From Bin80 sp965220935 (GTDB taxonomy: Bacteria; Bacteroidota; Rhodothermia; Rhodothermales; Bin80): a stretch of 64,000 nt of DNA. The position numbers and the translations under genes were made by a program. The notes under the pieces are model-generated. The model ran no database searches. It saw nothing but the letters and a program-made list of their open reading frames with translations, and had not been told where the DNA came from. Positions 54,733 to 63,756 of the stretch are shown here, piece after piece. Positions within the stretch are counted from its first letter, which is position 1, and each line of letters begins with the position of its first letter. The DNA lies in NCBI GenBank assembly GCA_965220935.1, contig OZ244857.1, positions 1,488,001 through 1,552,000 of the forward strand, written 5' to 3'.

Positions 54733-55920
54733 ATGCGGTTAACTCTTATTCAAACAATCCTGTTCATTCTGATTGTCCCAACGTTTCCTGCTATGCATTG
54801 GGTTGGGTACACTCAAATCTCCGATTCCGCTCGCGTCTCTGTCCTAACAATCTATCCAGGAGATGCCATTTATGCACTTTGGGGGCATAGCGTACTTCGG
54901 ATATGGGATCCATCCACTGGGTATGATATTTCCTACAATTACGGGACGTTTGATTATAGAAATCCTATTTCATTTATGGCACGTTTTGCCTATGGGAAAC
55001 TTGATTATCAACTGTCCTTGAATCGCTCACATGCGCTACTACAACATTCTTGGATCACCGAGGAGCGCGGAGTCGTGCAACAAGAACTCAATATGAGCCC
55101 ATCAGAAATCCAGACACTCTACCAGTTGGTCTCACTCAACGCACTACCAGATAACCGTGTGTATCAGTACAATTTTTTATATGATAATTGCGCCACTCGT
55201 ATTCTTGATGTACTAGAACATGCTCTACAATATCCATTGGCAGATACCAATTCATTTGATGCGTCATTTCGTAGCCTCATACGCCCCTATCTAAATACAG
55301 AACCTGAGCTAGATTTAGCAATCAACTTGGCCATGGGAATTCCAGTTGACCAGATCGTCACAACAAGACAACTGGGTTTTTTACCCGTTGAGCTCCTAAG
55401 TCTACTACAGAACGCTCATAAACATAGCGGGGAGCCCCTAGTCGCTCAAACGGATACTCTCTTTGGGTATCCATCAAACCCGATCCCGCGTGAATCAATC
55501 TCTCTTCCCACTGCCTTAGGCTGGGGAATATTGATCGTCGGGTTATGGTTATTCATAAGAGATCTTCACAGGCCTCAAAGACGAATATTTGACATGATCA
55601 TCTTAGGGATTATTTCTGTTATTGGCCTCCTAATTACTTTTTTCTGGTTTATCTCACTACACGAAATCACGCGTCCAAACATGCACATCATGTGGGCTTT
55701 CCCAATGCACATCATTGCTGTTTTCGTTACGAAGAGGCCATGGATAAATTTCTATTGGATGTCCTCTATGCTAAGTGCTACGATATTTGTGGTAGGCTTT
55801 TTTTGGTGGGTACAATACACTCCACCTGCCACACTTCCATTAGCACTGACAGTTGCACTGCGTAGTTTGATTCTACTAAGGGTACCGCGTACGGGATTTG
55901 AACCCGTGTTACCGGCGTGA
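54733..55920 (+). CDS. DUF4105/Lnb N-terminal-like membrane protein
   Basis: 395 residues: a signal or anchor segment at the N-terminus, a periplasmic DUF4105 domain (about 35-230) with YALWGHSVLRI (His52) and FLYDNCATRILD (Cys153), and four to five C-terminal membrane segments. The family is common in Bacteroidota and related to Lnb-type lipoprotein N-acyltransferases, where a conserved His/Cys pair is catalytic; activity here is inferred. The last 13 codons (RVPRTGFEPVLPA) are an antisense reading of the tRNA-Glu gene, so the true C-terminus may be shared with the tRNA or the stop acquired by drift. It diverges from nth with 15 bp between the two starts. Confidence 0.8.
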   Translation: MRLTLIQTILFILIVPTFPAMHWVGYTQISDSARVSVLTIYPGDAIYALWGHSVLRIWDPSTGYDISYNYGTFDYRNPISFMARFAYGKLDYQLSLNRSHALLQHSWITEERGVVQQELNMSPSEIQTLYQLVSLNALPDNRVYQYNFLYDNCATRILDVLEHALQYPLADTNSFDASFRSLIRPYLNTEPELDLAINLAMGIPVDQIVTTRQLGFLPVELLSLLQNAHKHSGEPLVAQTDTLFGYPSNPIPRESISLPTALGWGILIVGLWLFIRDLHRPQRRIFDMIILGIISVIGLLITFFWFISLHEITRPNMHIMWAFPMHIIAVFVTKRPWINFYWMSSMLSATIFVVGFFWWVQYTPPATLPLALTVALRSLILLRVPRTGFEPVLPA

Positions 55921-55954
55921 AAGGCCGGCGTCCTAACCCCTAGACGAACGCGGC
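55883..55954 (-). tRNA. tRNA-Glu (anticodon UUC)
   Basis: The minus strand folds into a cloverleaf of about 72 nt beginning GCCGCGTTCGTCTAGG. The D arm holds GTCTAGGGGTTAGGAC, the anticodon loop is CTTTCAC (UUC, Glu), and the T arm is ACGGGTTCAAATCCCGT. The acceptor ends pair GCCGCGT with ACGCGGT, the first pair being G-U. CCA is not encoded. Its 3' half is overlapped by the end of the DUF4105 gene on the opposite strand (38 bp). It lies just downstream of tRNA-His and is probably cotranscribed with it. Confidence 0.93.
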
Positions 55955-55967
55955 AAGTATTATAATG

Positions 55968-56042
55968 GGTGACCGAGGGGACTTGAACCCCCGGCCTCCA
56001 GGGCCACAACCTGGCGCTCTAACCACCTGAGCTACGGTCACC
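55968..56042 (-). tRNA. tRNA-His (anticodon GUG)
   Basis: Minus-strand cloverleaf of 75 nt starting GGTGACCGTAGCTCAG. The anticodon loop TTGTGGC reads GUG (His). The extra 5' G(-1) is encoded and pairs with C73, as bacterial tRNA-His requires; the acceptor stem GTGACCG/CGGTCAC then follows without mismatch. CCA is not encoded. It lies 13 bp upstream of tRNA-Glu on the same strand, with its promoter expected in the 55 bp towards the propeller gene stop. Confidence 0.95.
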
Positions 56043-56097
56043 ATCTAAATCAATTAAGTTACTATGTACACAAATAGAGCACACAATAATGATACAA

Positions 56098-58452
56098 TCA
56101 GTGAATTACTGCAATCTTACCAAAAGCAGTTCCTTCACCATTTTTACCTCTAGCGATAATCAAATACATTCCAGAGGGGACCACTGTACCATCCTGATCA
56201 CGGGCATCCCAAACTCCCCTACCACCGCGCGCTTGCAAGCGACGAACTAAATCTCCATCCACGGCGGTAATTGAAATTTCTGTCTGTGCAACTAGTCCAT
56301 CAATATAAATTTGAATGTCTTGATCTGAAGATATTTCAACAGGATTAGGGTATACGAACAGGTCCATCGTTTGTTCAGATGGAGTCACAGCATCACTTAC
56401 AGCGCTAATCAACCCTTTATCTGTTCCCATGAAAACGCGTCCACTTGCGCCTTCTATTGCAATGGTCAATACTTGATCCGATAATAGCGGAGAATTATCT
56501 GACCTATAGTGAGCAATAACATCAAACCCATCAGACTCTGATAATAAATACACCCCGTCTGGGGTTGCCATCCATAATCGATTCGATGCATCTACGGCAA
56601 TATCATTGATACTAAGTCCGCGTAGCACATACGTGCCATTGGCCCGATCTTCCCATACTGGCCATAGCGCTTCTATAGTAGGGTCACTTGCCGCAGCTAG
56701 GCTTGATCTGAAGTATACGGGGCCACCATCGGTTCCAACCCATATCCGCCCATTTAAATCCTCTGTAATTGATTGAATCCTTGATCCTGGAAATCCAGAT
56801 CCGTTTGAACCAGCAGTAGAATAGTACGAGCACATATCATCCGACGAGTCTCCAGGCGTACCATTCGTATCTAGGATGAGAATTCCTCTCGTCAAATTCA
56901 AATTGCCGCTATCTAGCAGGACAATCCATTTGATGCCATTAGAATCTACGAAAATATCACCAAATGAATTGGACTGTGATGCCCCTGGGCATTGAGGCCA
57001 AAGCAATCGGCCCCAGTTTCCATCAGGGGTGATAAAGTGGAGTGGATAAGGTGAAAGAGTATTGGTCATCCAAAGCACACCATCATTTTCACTGCTTAGC
57101 CCACCAATAATGACATATCCCTGAGTTCCAGAGGCAGGCAGTAGCGTAGAGTTGACATGATCATAGATTGTAATTTCTTCATCGGATGTTATCTGAGCTA
57201 AACCACCACCTCTCGAACCTGACCAAGTGGTCCCTTGATCATCAACATGAACTCTCCAGTAGCTTCCCCTATCTCCAAATTGCGTAATAAATCGACCTGT
57301 GAAATTTGTCCATTGTCCATCAGATGACATGCGGTAAACACCTGACTTAGGAATTCCAAGTTGTGCAGCGGCCCAGAGTGATCCATCTGTACCTGTAGCC
57401 AAGTCACCAAAAGGAGAGTCAAAAGGGCCATCTGGGTAGAGTTTTTCACTAATCAATGTTAACGAAGCGGCCTCATCGGTTGTCCTGAAATGATTCAACC
57501 CAGTTTCACCATCTCCTAACCATATATCAGAGCCATTAATCGCGACGGCGCGCAGATCATCAAATTTTGAAGCTAAGACCGTTTCTCTTCCTTGTGCATT
57601 GAGACCCCGCACATTAAAGCGAGTCGCAATAGCGAGTTGATCGCCAAGTATACTAAGATCGGTAATCGGTCGATTGGATGATCCAACCCTGATAAAATCA
57701 CCATCTAATTCCCGTCTTCCGAGTCCTAGTGGTGTTCCAATGTATAAACGATCATGATGATAAATGATATCTGTTATCTTCGGACTTGGCGAAATATTTC
57801 TCTGCGAAGTCCAATTCGCTGGGTCCTGTAAATTAGTTCCAGAAAAAGGAGCATGCGCAATGCCTACATCGGTTCCAACCCAGATTACAATTCCCTCGCC
57901 TAAGACATGGGCTAAGACCACATCATTCACCGGGGTTGCTGCAGGTATTTTCCCAAATCGACTATATGTGTCACGAACTTCATTGCGCAGTGAATCAAAG
58001 ATAACCAGCCCAAAGCCTGTTGCAATGAGCAGACTGTCGCCGGAGACTTCCATCGTGTTGATGGTTTTTGAAGGAAATCGATCGCTCCGAAAAATATCAA
58101 AAAAGGTAGTGATTTCATTGGTTTCTACATCCAGCCGTTCAAAAACACCATCTGTATATCCAACCCAAACTAGCTGGCGTTTAGAATCCCATGCGATTGC
58201 ACGGACATTAACATCATACATCCCTTCTGCGGCAGTATATCGGGAGATTTCTCCGGTACTGGGTGAATATCCGTAAATGCCTCCGCTTGATGCGGCCCAA
58301 ACAATGTCTTGTCCAGCAGAGAGGCTTGTTACTTCTCGTGCACTGGTGTGCGCCGTCCATGAGCGGGCAGATTGAGCGTCAACTCTCTGGGAGATGATTA
58401 GTAAGCAAATCCCTGCAAAAAGACTAATACCTCTGATGAACTCGACTTTCAT
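56098..58452 (-). CDS. Secreted two-component-propeller (PorZ-like) protein with FlgD-like C-terminal domain
   Basis: About 784 residues. The start is placed at ATG 58452 (MKVEFIRGISLFAG, a good signal peptide ending near VDAQS); a longer frame would add 34 residues wholly inside ribH. The body is made of seven-bladed-propeller repeats such as VWAASSGGIYGYSPSTGEI, VWVGYTDGVFERLD, IWVGTDGGPVYF, LWMATPDGVYLL and VFMGTDKGLI. The C-terminus holds VYPNPVEIS and GVWDARDQDGTVVPSGMYLIIARG, a FlgD-like Ig domain used as a sorting tail by type IX secretion systems. This layout matches PorZ and related outer-surface proteins. It overlaps ribH by 29 bp. The exact role is unclear. Confidence 0.8.
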   Translation of the reverse strand: MKVEFIRGISLFAGICLLIISQRVDAQSARSWTAHTSAREVTSLSAGQDIVWAASSGGIYGYSPSTGEISRYTAAEGMYDVNVRAIAWDSKRQLVWVGYTDGVFERLDVETNEITTFFDIFRSDRFPSKTINTMEVSGDSLLIATGFGLVIFDSLRNEVRDTYSRFGKIPAATPVNDVVLAHVLGEGIVIWVGTDVGIAHAPFSGTNLQDPANWTSQRNISPSPKITDIIYHHDRLYIGTPLGLGRRELDGDFIRVGSSNRPITDLSILGDQLAIATRFNVRGLNAQGRETVLASKFDDLRAVAINGSDIWLGDGETGLNHFRTTDEAASLTLISEKLYPDGPFDSPFGDLATGTDGSLWAAAQLGIPKSGVYRMSSDGQWTNFTGRFITQFGDRGSYWRVHVDDQGTTWSGSRGGGLAQITSDEEITIYDHVNSTLLPASGTQGYVIIGGLSSENDGVLWMTNTLSPYPLHFITPDGNWGRLLWPQCPGASQSNSFGDIFVDSNGIKWIVLLDSGNLNLTRGILILDTNGTPGDSSDDMCSYYSTAGSNGSGFPGSRIQSITEDLNGRIWVGTDGGPVYFRSSLAAASDPTIEALWPVWEDRANGTYVLRGLSINDIAVDASNRLWMATPDGVYLLSESDGFDVIAHYRSDNSPLLSDQVLTIAIEGASGRVFMGTDKGLISAVSDAVTPSEQTMDLFVYPNPVEISSDQDIQIYIDGLVAQTEISITAVDGDLVRRLQARGGRGVWDARDQDGTVVPSGMYLIIARGKNGEGTAFGKIAVIH

Positions 58453-58936
58453 CGTAAATAACTCTGCGGAGACTTGCCATTTCAAGTGCTGCAAGGGCTG
58501 CTTCTCTACCTTTATTTTTTGGGCCAGACTTAGAGCGCTCTTCGGCCTGTTCAATGGTATCTGTAGTTAAGACTCCAACTGTAACAACTTCACCACTTCT
58601 AGTAGCAATTCTTTGTAAGCTCTCAAAACATGTACGACTAAGGAGTTCAAAGTGAAAGGTCTCCCCCCGAATAATGGCCCCGAGTGCGATGACTGCGGCA
58701 TAATCATCATTCAAAATCATCTGCTCAACTGTCAGCGGGAGCTCAAATGCACCAGGGCACCAAACTAGGTCAATCTCTTCAACCTCATTTTCCTCAAGCA
58801 CATCTAAACAGTCTGAAAGTAATCCAATAGCAATATCTTCATAGTATCTACTGACGGCGACTCCAAATACTGCATTAGAGGGTTGTGCTAGTTCGCCCTG
58901 TAATTCTCTTATTGGGCCAGTTATTTCCATTTCCAT
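58424..58936 (-). CDS. ribH: 6,7-dimethyl-8-ribityllumazine synthase
   Basis: Penultimate step of riboflavin synthesis, forming lumazine from the pyrimidine and the butanone phosphate. 170 residues, standard. Seen: GVAVSRYYEDIAIGLL, the CPGAFELPLTVEQM substrate loop, ALGAIIRGETFHFE with the catalytic His in FHFEL, and TVGVLTTDTIEQAEERS. No other rib gene is in the window. Its last 29 bp overlap the signal-peptide start of the propeller gene, so the two are probably cotranscribed. Confidence 0.96.
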   Translation of the reverse strand: MEMEITGPIRELQGELAQPSNAVFGVAVSRYYEDIAIGLLSDCLDVLEENEVEEIDLVWCPGAFELPLTVEQMILNDDYAAVIALGAIIRGETFHFELLSRTCFESLQRIATRSGEVVTVGVLTTDTIEQAEERSKSGPKNKGREAALAALEMASLRRVIYDESRVHQRY

Positions 58937-59335
58937 TGAATAAGGGATGAGTTATGGTATATCAATGATGTGTTAAACAAATACCGTTCTGTGAGTTTCC
59001 AATCGCTATAGATTATCGTAGCAAGAGCGTGATCAATAGTCATTGTTGCACTACTCACCAAAGGATCATATTGATTCCAAATTTCTCTCATGAGTCATCA
59101 CGTCGTCTATCTTTGGATAGTGAGGATGTGCGATCATGACCAATGATTATAGAGGCTGACATTCGCGTTGGCTTACTCCAACGCAGACGAATTCTCCTTA
59201 CTATACCTTCCATGTAATGGTAATCATTATGATGCGAATTATGTCTGGTATTTTAGATGTATTCATTAAATGTCGTTGTTATGAGGCCTTTCAGTTCTCC
59301 AAATAGCCATTTTCAGAATTTATAAATCATTCAAC
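58937..59335. other. Intergenic region upstream of ribH
   Basis: About 400 bp with no gene. One hairpin was noticed: GCGTTGG and CCAACGC, a perfect 7-bp stem with a 6-base loop, at 59165-59184. It is not followed by a T-run in either direction, so it is not a clear intrinsic terminator. The ribH promoter is expected in this region. No FMN riboswitch consensus was recognised. Confidence 0.45.
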
Positions 59336-60805
59336 CTAATCTGGCAAGGATAGATGAGTATCCTCACAGTCGGATTGCAATGGAATTATCGTAAATCCAG
59401 TAAACCCATAAACTGCACTGATCATCGGATTTGTATAGTTGAAAAATGCAAATGGGAGATAATACAATGTCGGGACACCAAGTGCAGCGGCCATAAATGC
59501 CCCACAGGTATTCCAGGGGACTAGAGCCGATGTGAGTGTTCCTGAATCCTCCAATGCACGGGAAAGATTCTTCGGATCCAGCCCCCGCTTCACATACTCA
59601 GCCCGATACATTCTGCCAGGAACTACGATTGAAATATATTGATCGCTGGCTATCACATTCATCCCAAAGGCTGTGGTAAGCGTCGCCAGTATCAAACTAC
59701 CCGTACTTCGTGCAGCGCTAAGAATTCGTTCAGTTATGACTGATAGCATTCCAGTCTTCTCCATCGCTGCACCAAACATCATCGCCGAGATGATCAACCA
59801 GATTGTATCTAACATCGCTGACATTCCTCCGCGTGTCAGAAGCGAATCCAAAGCGGCATTACCCGTATTCGCGGTAAACTCTGTAAACATGACAATCCAG
59901 AAACCCTTGAGAAGTGCTAAGATCTGAGGCATGTCCGATCTGCCAACAAAATCAACTATGACCTCCTGCTGAAAAATCATCGCGGTCATTCCTCCCAACA
60001 GAGCACCAATGAGGAGTGCAGGGAATGCCGGCATTTTTTTGTAGATCAATATTAGGACAACCAGAACTGGAATTAATAGGTGGAGACCCAAATTGTACGT
60101 GCTTTCCAGAGCATGCAGCACATCTGTTAGACCATCTGATGACGCATTACCAGTCTGTTGAAAAAAACCGATCATGGTATAGGCAATCAATGCTATTGTG
60201 ATACTGGGAACTGTTGTCCAGAGCATATGCCGAATATGAACGAATAGCTCTGTCTGGGCCATAGCGGGAGCAAGATTCGTAGTGTCAGAGAGAGGTGAAA
60301 GCTTATCTCCAAAATAGGCCCCTGAGATAATTGCTCCAGCCGCAATTCCAAGATGTAGTTGAAATGCAGCGGCAACTCCTATCAGAGCAATCCCAATTGT
60401 ACTGACAGTTGTCCATGAACTGCCTGAAACAATGGCCACGGTAGCACAGATGATACAGCAGGCAGTGTAAAATATCCGTGGATTCAGAATCTGAAGACCA
60501 TAATACATCATGGTCGGGACAATTCCTGAAAGGATCCATGTTCCGATCAAAGCGCCAACAACCAGTAGAATGAAGATTGCACCCATGGATAAAGAGACCC
60601 CCTTCACCATCGCTTCCTGCATCTGCTTCCATGAAAAGCCAAGCCGCAAACCAATCAGCGATGCAAACACCGCAGAAAGAATCAACGCAACCTGATTCGG
60701 TCCATAGGATGCATCTTCGCCGAAGAGGTTGACCGAGGCGACTAACAGAGCGACTAGCATACCCACAGGCAGTAAAGACTGCCATAGATTAGGCTTTGAC
60801 TCCAT
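59336..60805 (-). CDS. nhaC: Na+/H+ antiporter, NhaC family
   Basis: 489 residues with about 12 membrane segments. The NhaC signature ISGAYFGDKLSPLSDTTNLAPAMA is present, along with SGSSWTTVSTIGIALIGVAAA, and TLTSALVPWNTCGAFMAAALG near the C-terminus. It exchanges cytoplasmic Na+ for protons, or, in related proteins, malate with lactate. It lies 14 bp downstream of the AGCS symporter gene on the same strand. A sodium-coupled amino-acid importer next to a sodium exporter suggests a Na+-based transport pair; that link is an inference. Confidence 0.9.
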   Translation of the reverse strand: MESKPNLWQSLLPVGMLVALLVASVNLFGEDASYGPNQVALILSAVFASLIGLRLGFSWKQMQEAMVKGVSLSMGAIFILLVVGALIGTWILSGIVPTMMYYGLQILNPRIFYTACCIICATVAIVSGSSWTTVSTIGIALIGVAAAFQLHLGIAAGAIISGAYFGDKLSPLSDTTNLAPAMAQTELFVHIRHMLWTTVPSITIALIAYTMIGFFQQTGNASSDGLTDVLHALESTYNLGLHLLIPVLVVLILIYKKMPAFPALLIGALLGGMTAMIFQQEVIVDFVGRSDMPQILALLKGFWIVMFTEFTANTGNAALDSLLTRGGMSAMLDTIWLIISAMMFGAAMEKTGMLSVITERILSAARSTGSLILATLTTAFGMNVIASDQYISIVVPGRMYRAEYVKRGLDPKNLSRALEDSGTLTSALVPWNTCGAFMAAALGVPTLYYLPFAFFNYTNPMISAVYGFTGFTIIPLQSDCEDTHLSLPD

Positions 60806-60819
60806 CGGAGCGAGGGATG

Positions 60820-62547
60820 TTAAAGTTCAGAACCTGATGCGTGTTTATCAACACGTGAGCGTGCAACTGTAAGATATTCATCTCTGGTCATACCAGGCTT
60901 GAATGCGTTGAAATAGTCATCGGTTAATTTCTTTGCAATGCCAGACAGCAAGACCAGCGCTACAACATTTGGAATCGTCAACAGAGCAATAGCCGTATCC
61001 CCTATCCCCCAAATTGTATTGAGACTGGTCACAGCACCGATAAAGTGCATGACTACAAAAACAATCTTAAATGGTAGAATAGATGATTTACCAAAAAGAT
61101 ACATGGAGCATCGATCGCCGTAGTAACTCCATGAAATGGCTGTGGAGATAGCAAACAAAAACACGCACAGAATCACGAGATATTTTCCAATATCTCCTAA
61201 CCCCTGCTCAAACGCTAGTGCGGTCATGGGGGCGCCGTTTTCAACAGCAGGCCCATAGAGAACATCTAATTGCATCTGATCAATCGCGGAAATGGCGACA
61301 CCATCTTGTGTATTGATGATTCCAGTAAATGGCATTGAATGATTACTATCACTAAAAAATTGACTCACTGGCACTTCGTGCCATGCGTACATGATTCCAT
61401 TGTTTTCACTCGTGGCTGGAATCCCCTGATCAATGATAATTTCTTCGGGAATATCGCCTGCACCAATTGCTTGGTATCGCCCATCAATTTCAGCCACATA
61501 GGATAAATCCCCCTCACCCATCAAGAGTTGGGTCTCAACAGGGTTCTTCCAGACTCCAGTGGTAAGGACAACAAGAGCGGTGATGGTACAAATGACGATG
61601 GTGTCAATAAATGGTTCAAGTAATGCAACGGCTCCCTCGGAAACGGGCTCTTGAGTTTTCGCAGCCGAGTGAGCAATTGGTGCCGACCCCTGCCCCGCTT
61701 CATTAGAAAATAATCCACGCCGAACTCCCCACAGTATGGTCTGCAGAAGAATCCCAATGCCCGTACCTGCCACACCGGCAGTAGGATTAAATGCCTCGGT
61801 GAAAATACTCGCAAGTGCTGGAAATACCCCATTGTAATTGATCGCTAAGATGACGACTCCACCAATGACATAAAGAAGTCCCATGACGGGGGCTAAGACA
61901 CCTGTGACTCGCCCAATCCTTGAAATTCCCCCGAGAATCACTAATGCCACTACAGCTGATGTTACTCCACCCGTAAGCCATGTTGGAATCAGAAATTCTG
62001 CATTCATAAGGTCAGAGACCGTATTCGCTTGTATTGCATTGCCTGACATAAATGAACTTAAAATCAGAGCGGCAGCAACAAACATAGCCAAGGGCTTGAA
62101 GGCTTTTCCTAAACCTTGTTCTATATAATACATAGGCCCCCCTGAAACCGTGCCGACAAGTCTACTGCCATCGGTATCAACAACCCGATATCGCTGTGCT
62201 AGCGTGACTTCGGTATACTTGGTACACATCCCTAACAAAGCCGTCATCCACATCCAAAAAATGGCTCCTGGCCCACCCCAATGAATTGCAAGTGCAACAC
62301 CTGCAATGTTACCAATGCCGACCGTTGCTGACAATGCAGTGGTTAAAGCCTGAAAATGGGTCACATCTCCTGCATCGTCAGGGTCATCATATTTGCCTGT
62401 TGCGACCTTGATGCCATGCCCAAATTGGCGAAATTGAATAAAGCCTAGCCGAAAAGTCAAAAACAATCCTGCTCCGACTAATATGATGAGCAAAGGATAG
62501 GCGATGATGTTGTCAATAAATTGTTGCGCACCAAGAATAAATTCCAT
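60820..62547 (-). CDS. Alanine/glycine:cation symporter (AGCS family)
   Basis: 575-residue sodium- or proton-coupled importer of alanine or glycine. Seen: IPLLIILVGAGLFLTFRLGFIQ-like start, ATVGIGNIAGVALAIHWGGPGAIFWMW (family signature), GGPMYYIEQGLGK and the GLFSNEAGQGSAPIAHSAAKT block. The usual length is 440-500. The extra length is a soluble-looking stretch of about 110 residues between the CTITALVVLTTGVW and KYLVILCVFLFAIST segments, starting at GEGDLSYVAEIDG and ending near ALAFEQGL. Gene order with nhaC is tight (14 bp). Confidence 0.9.
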   Translation of the reverse strand: MEFILGAQQFIDNIIAYPLLIILVGAGLFLTFRLGFIQFRQFGHGIKVATGKYDDPDDAGDVTHFQALTTALSATVGIGNIAGVALAIHWGGPGAIFWMWMTALLGMCTKYTEVTLAQRYRVVDTDGSRLVGTVSGGPMYYIEQGLGKAFKPLAMFVAAALILSSFMSGNAIQANTVSDLMNAEFLIPTWLTGGVTSAVVALVILGGISRIGRVTGVLAPVMGLLYVIGGVVILAINYNGVFPALASIFTEAFNPTAGVAGTGIGILLQTILWGVRRGLFSNEAGQGSAPIAHSAAKTQEPVSEGAVALLEPFIDTIVICTITALVVLTTGVWKNPVETQLLMGEGDLSYVAEIDGRYQAIGAGDIPEEIIIDQGIPATSENNGIMYAWHEVPVSQFFSDSNHSMPFTGIINTQDGVAISAIDQMQLDVLYGPAVENGAPMTALAFEQGLGDIGKYLVILCVFLFAISTAISWSYYGDRCSMYLFGKSSILPFKIVFVVMHFIGAVTSLNTIWGIGDTAIALLTIPNVVALVLLSGIAKKLTDDYFNAFKPGMTRDEYLTVARSRVDKHASGSEL

Positions 62548-62732
62548 GTTATTGTATAATTAAATAAATATGCAACGCTCAGGTGTGGCAAAGATCAAGT
62601 GGCTTCAAGAAATAGGAGATCTTAACTCACTTAGGCGTTCACGATAATCATTTTGCTTCAAGATCACTCATGTAGACGTAAGCACACACATCAAATGGTC
62701 AACATGATTGACTTGAAGTCTCATTCTTAAAT

Positions 62733-63752
62733 TTAACGTTTAATTTTATTTCTGTTCTCAGCAATTGAAGTTGCAAGATGTACGGCATGAATTATACTCC
62801 CCTCATTCGCCTTGTTGCTTCCAGCTATGTCAAATGCCGTTCCATGGTCCGGAGAGGTGCGGACGATGGGGAGTCCCGCGGTAAAATTCACCCCAGATCC
62901 AAACGAAAGGGTTTTGAACGGGATCAATCCTTGATCATGATACATCGCCAGTATTGCATCGTAACCGCAATACAGTTTATTGCCAAAAAAAGCATCTGCG
63001 GGGAAGGGTCCCAGTGCAATGACACCACGATTACCAACCTCCTTGATTGCTTTCATAATGATATTGCCTTCTTCTTCACCAAGGACACCGCCTTCCCCAG
63101 CGTGAGGATTGAGCCCAAGAACAGCAATTTTAGGGCGCGTAATTCCAAAATCCCGAATCAATGATAAATTGGTTTGCTTGAGTTTTGTAACTAACCCATT
63201 AATAGAAATTCTGTTAGAGACCTGACGAATCGGAACATGGTCAGTCATCAGGCTAATTCGCATCTCATCTGACACCATCATCATTACCCGTTGTTTAGCG
63301 CCCGTTTTTTCTGCTAAATAATCAGTATGTCCAGCAAATTTATGGCCGGCTTGAGCGACTGACAGTTTTGAAATCGGAGCAGTCACTAGGCCGGCCACCT
63401 GCTGCTCCCTGACCAAATCCACTGCTTTATCAATGGCGTTCATCGCCATGGTACCAGCTTGAGGTGTCACTTTCCCGAAATCAACAGAAACGTCGCTGTT
63501 TGATGAAGTATCAACAATCCGAGCTCCGAACTTTGGCAGCTGTTCATCTAGCCCTTCTACAAGGGGTGGAAGTTTTCTTCCCAAAATATTGGCATGCGTT
63601 TTCAAAACTCCCATGGAACCAACCAGCACTGGCTCCACACGCTCTTTAAGGAAAGGATCAAATAGGCACTTCAATACGACTTCGGGGCCTATCCCATTGG
63701 GGTCTCCCAGAGTAATAGCGATACGCGTTCGTGATTTGGGGGCTTGAGTCAC
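62733..63752 (-). CDS. pdxA: 4-hydroxythreonine-4-phosphate dehydrogenase
   Basis: NAD-dependent step in the DXP-dependent route to pyridoxal 5'-phosphate. 339 residues. Start is GTG at 63752. Seen: ITLGDPNGIGPEVVLKCL at the start, TAPISKLSVAQAGHKFAGHTDYLAEKTG (metal His), GLNPHAGEGGVLGEEE, and AMYHDQGLIPFKTLSFGSGVNFTAGLP with HDQG metal and substrate ligands, then RTSPDHGTAFDIAG. It begins 4 bp after the leucyl aminopeptidase stop, so the two are cotranscribed. Other PLP pathway genes are not visible here. Confidence 0.95.
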   Translation of the reverse strand: MTQAPKSRTRIAITLGDPNGIGPEVVLKCLFDPFLKERVEPVLVGSMGVLKTHANILGRKLPPLVEGLDEQLPKFGARIVDTSSNSDVSVDFGKVTPQAGTMAMNAIDKAVDLVREQQVAGLVTAPISKLSVAQAGHKFAGHTDYLAEKTGAKQRVMMMVSDEMRISLMTDHVPIRQVSNRISINGLVTKLKQTNLSLIRDFGITRPKIAVLGLNPHAGEGGVLGEEEGNIIMKAIKEVGNRGVIALGPFPADAFFGNKLYCGYDAILAMYHDQGLIPFKTLSFGSGVNFTAGLPIVRTSPDHGTAFDIAGSNKANEGSIIHAVHLATSIAENRNKIKR

Positions 63753-63756
63753 TATA

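Noticed and set aside
58453..58554. Longer N-terminus for the propeller gene
   Set aside because: The extra 34 codons lie wholly in ribH and precede a clear signal peptide that starts at 58452.
59165..59184. Intrinsic terminator near nhaC/ribH
   Set aside because: A perfect 7-bp stem is present but no T-run follows on either strand.
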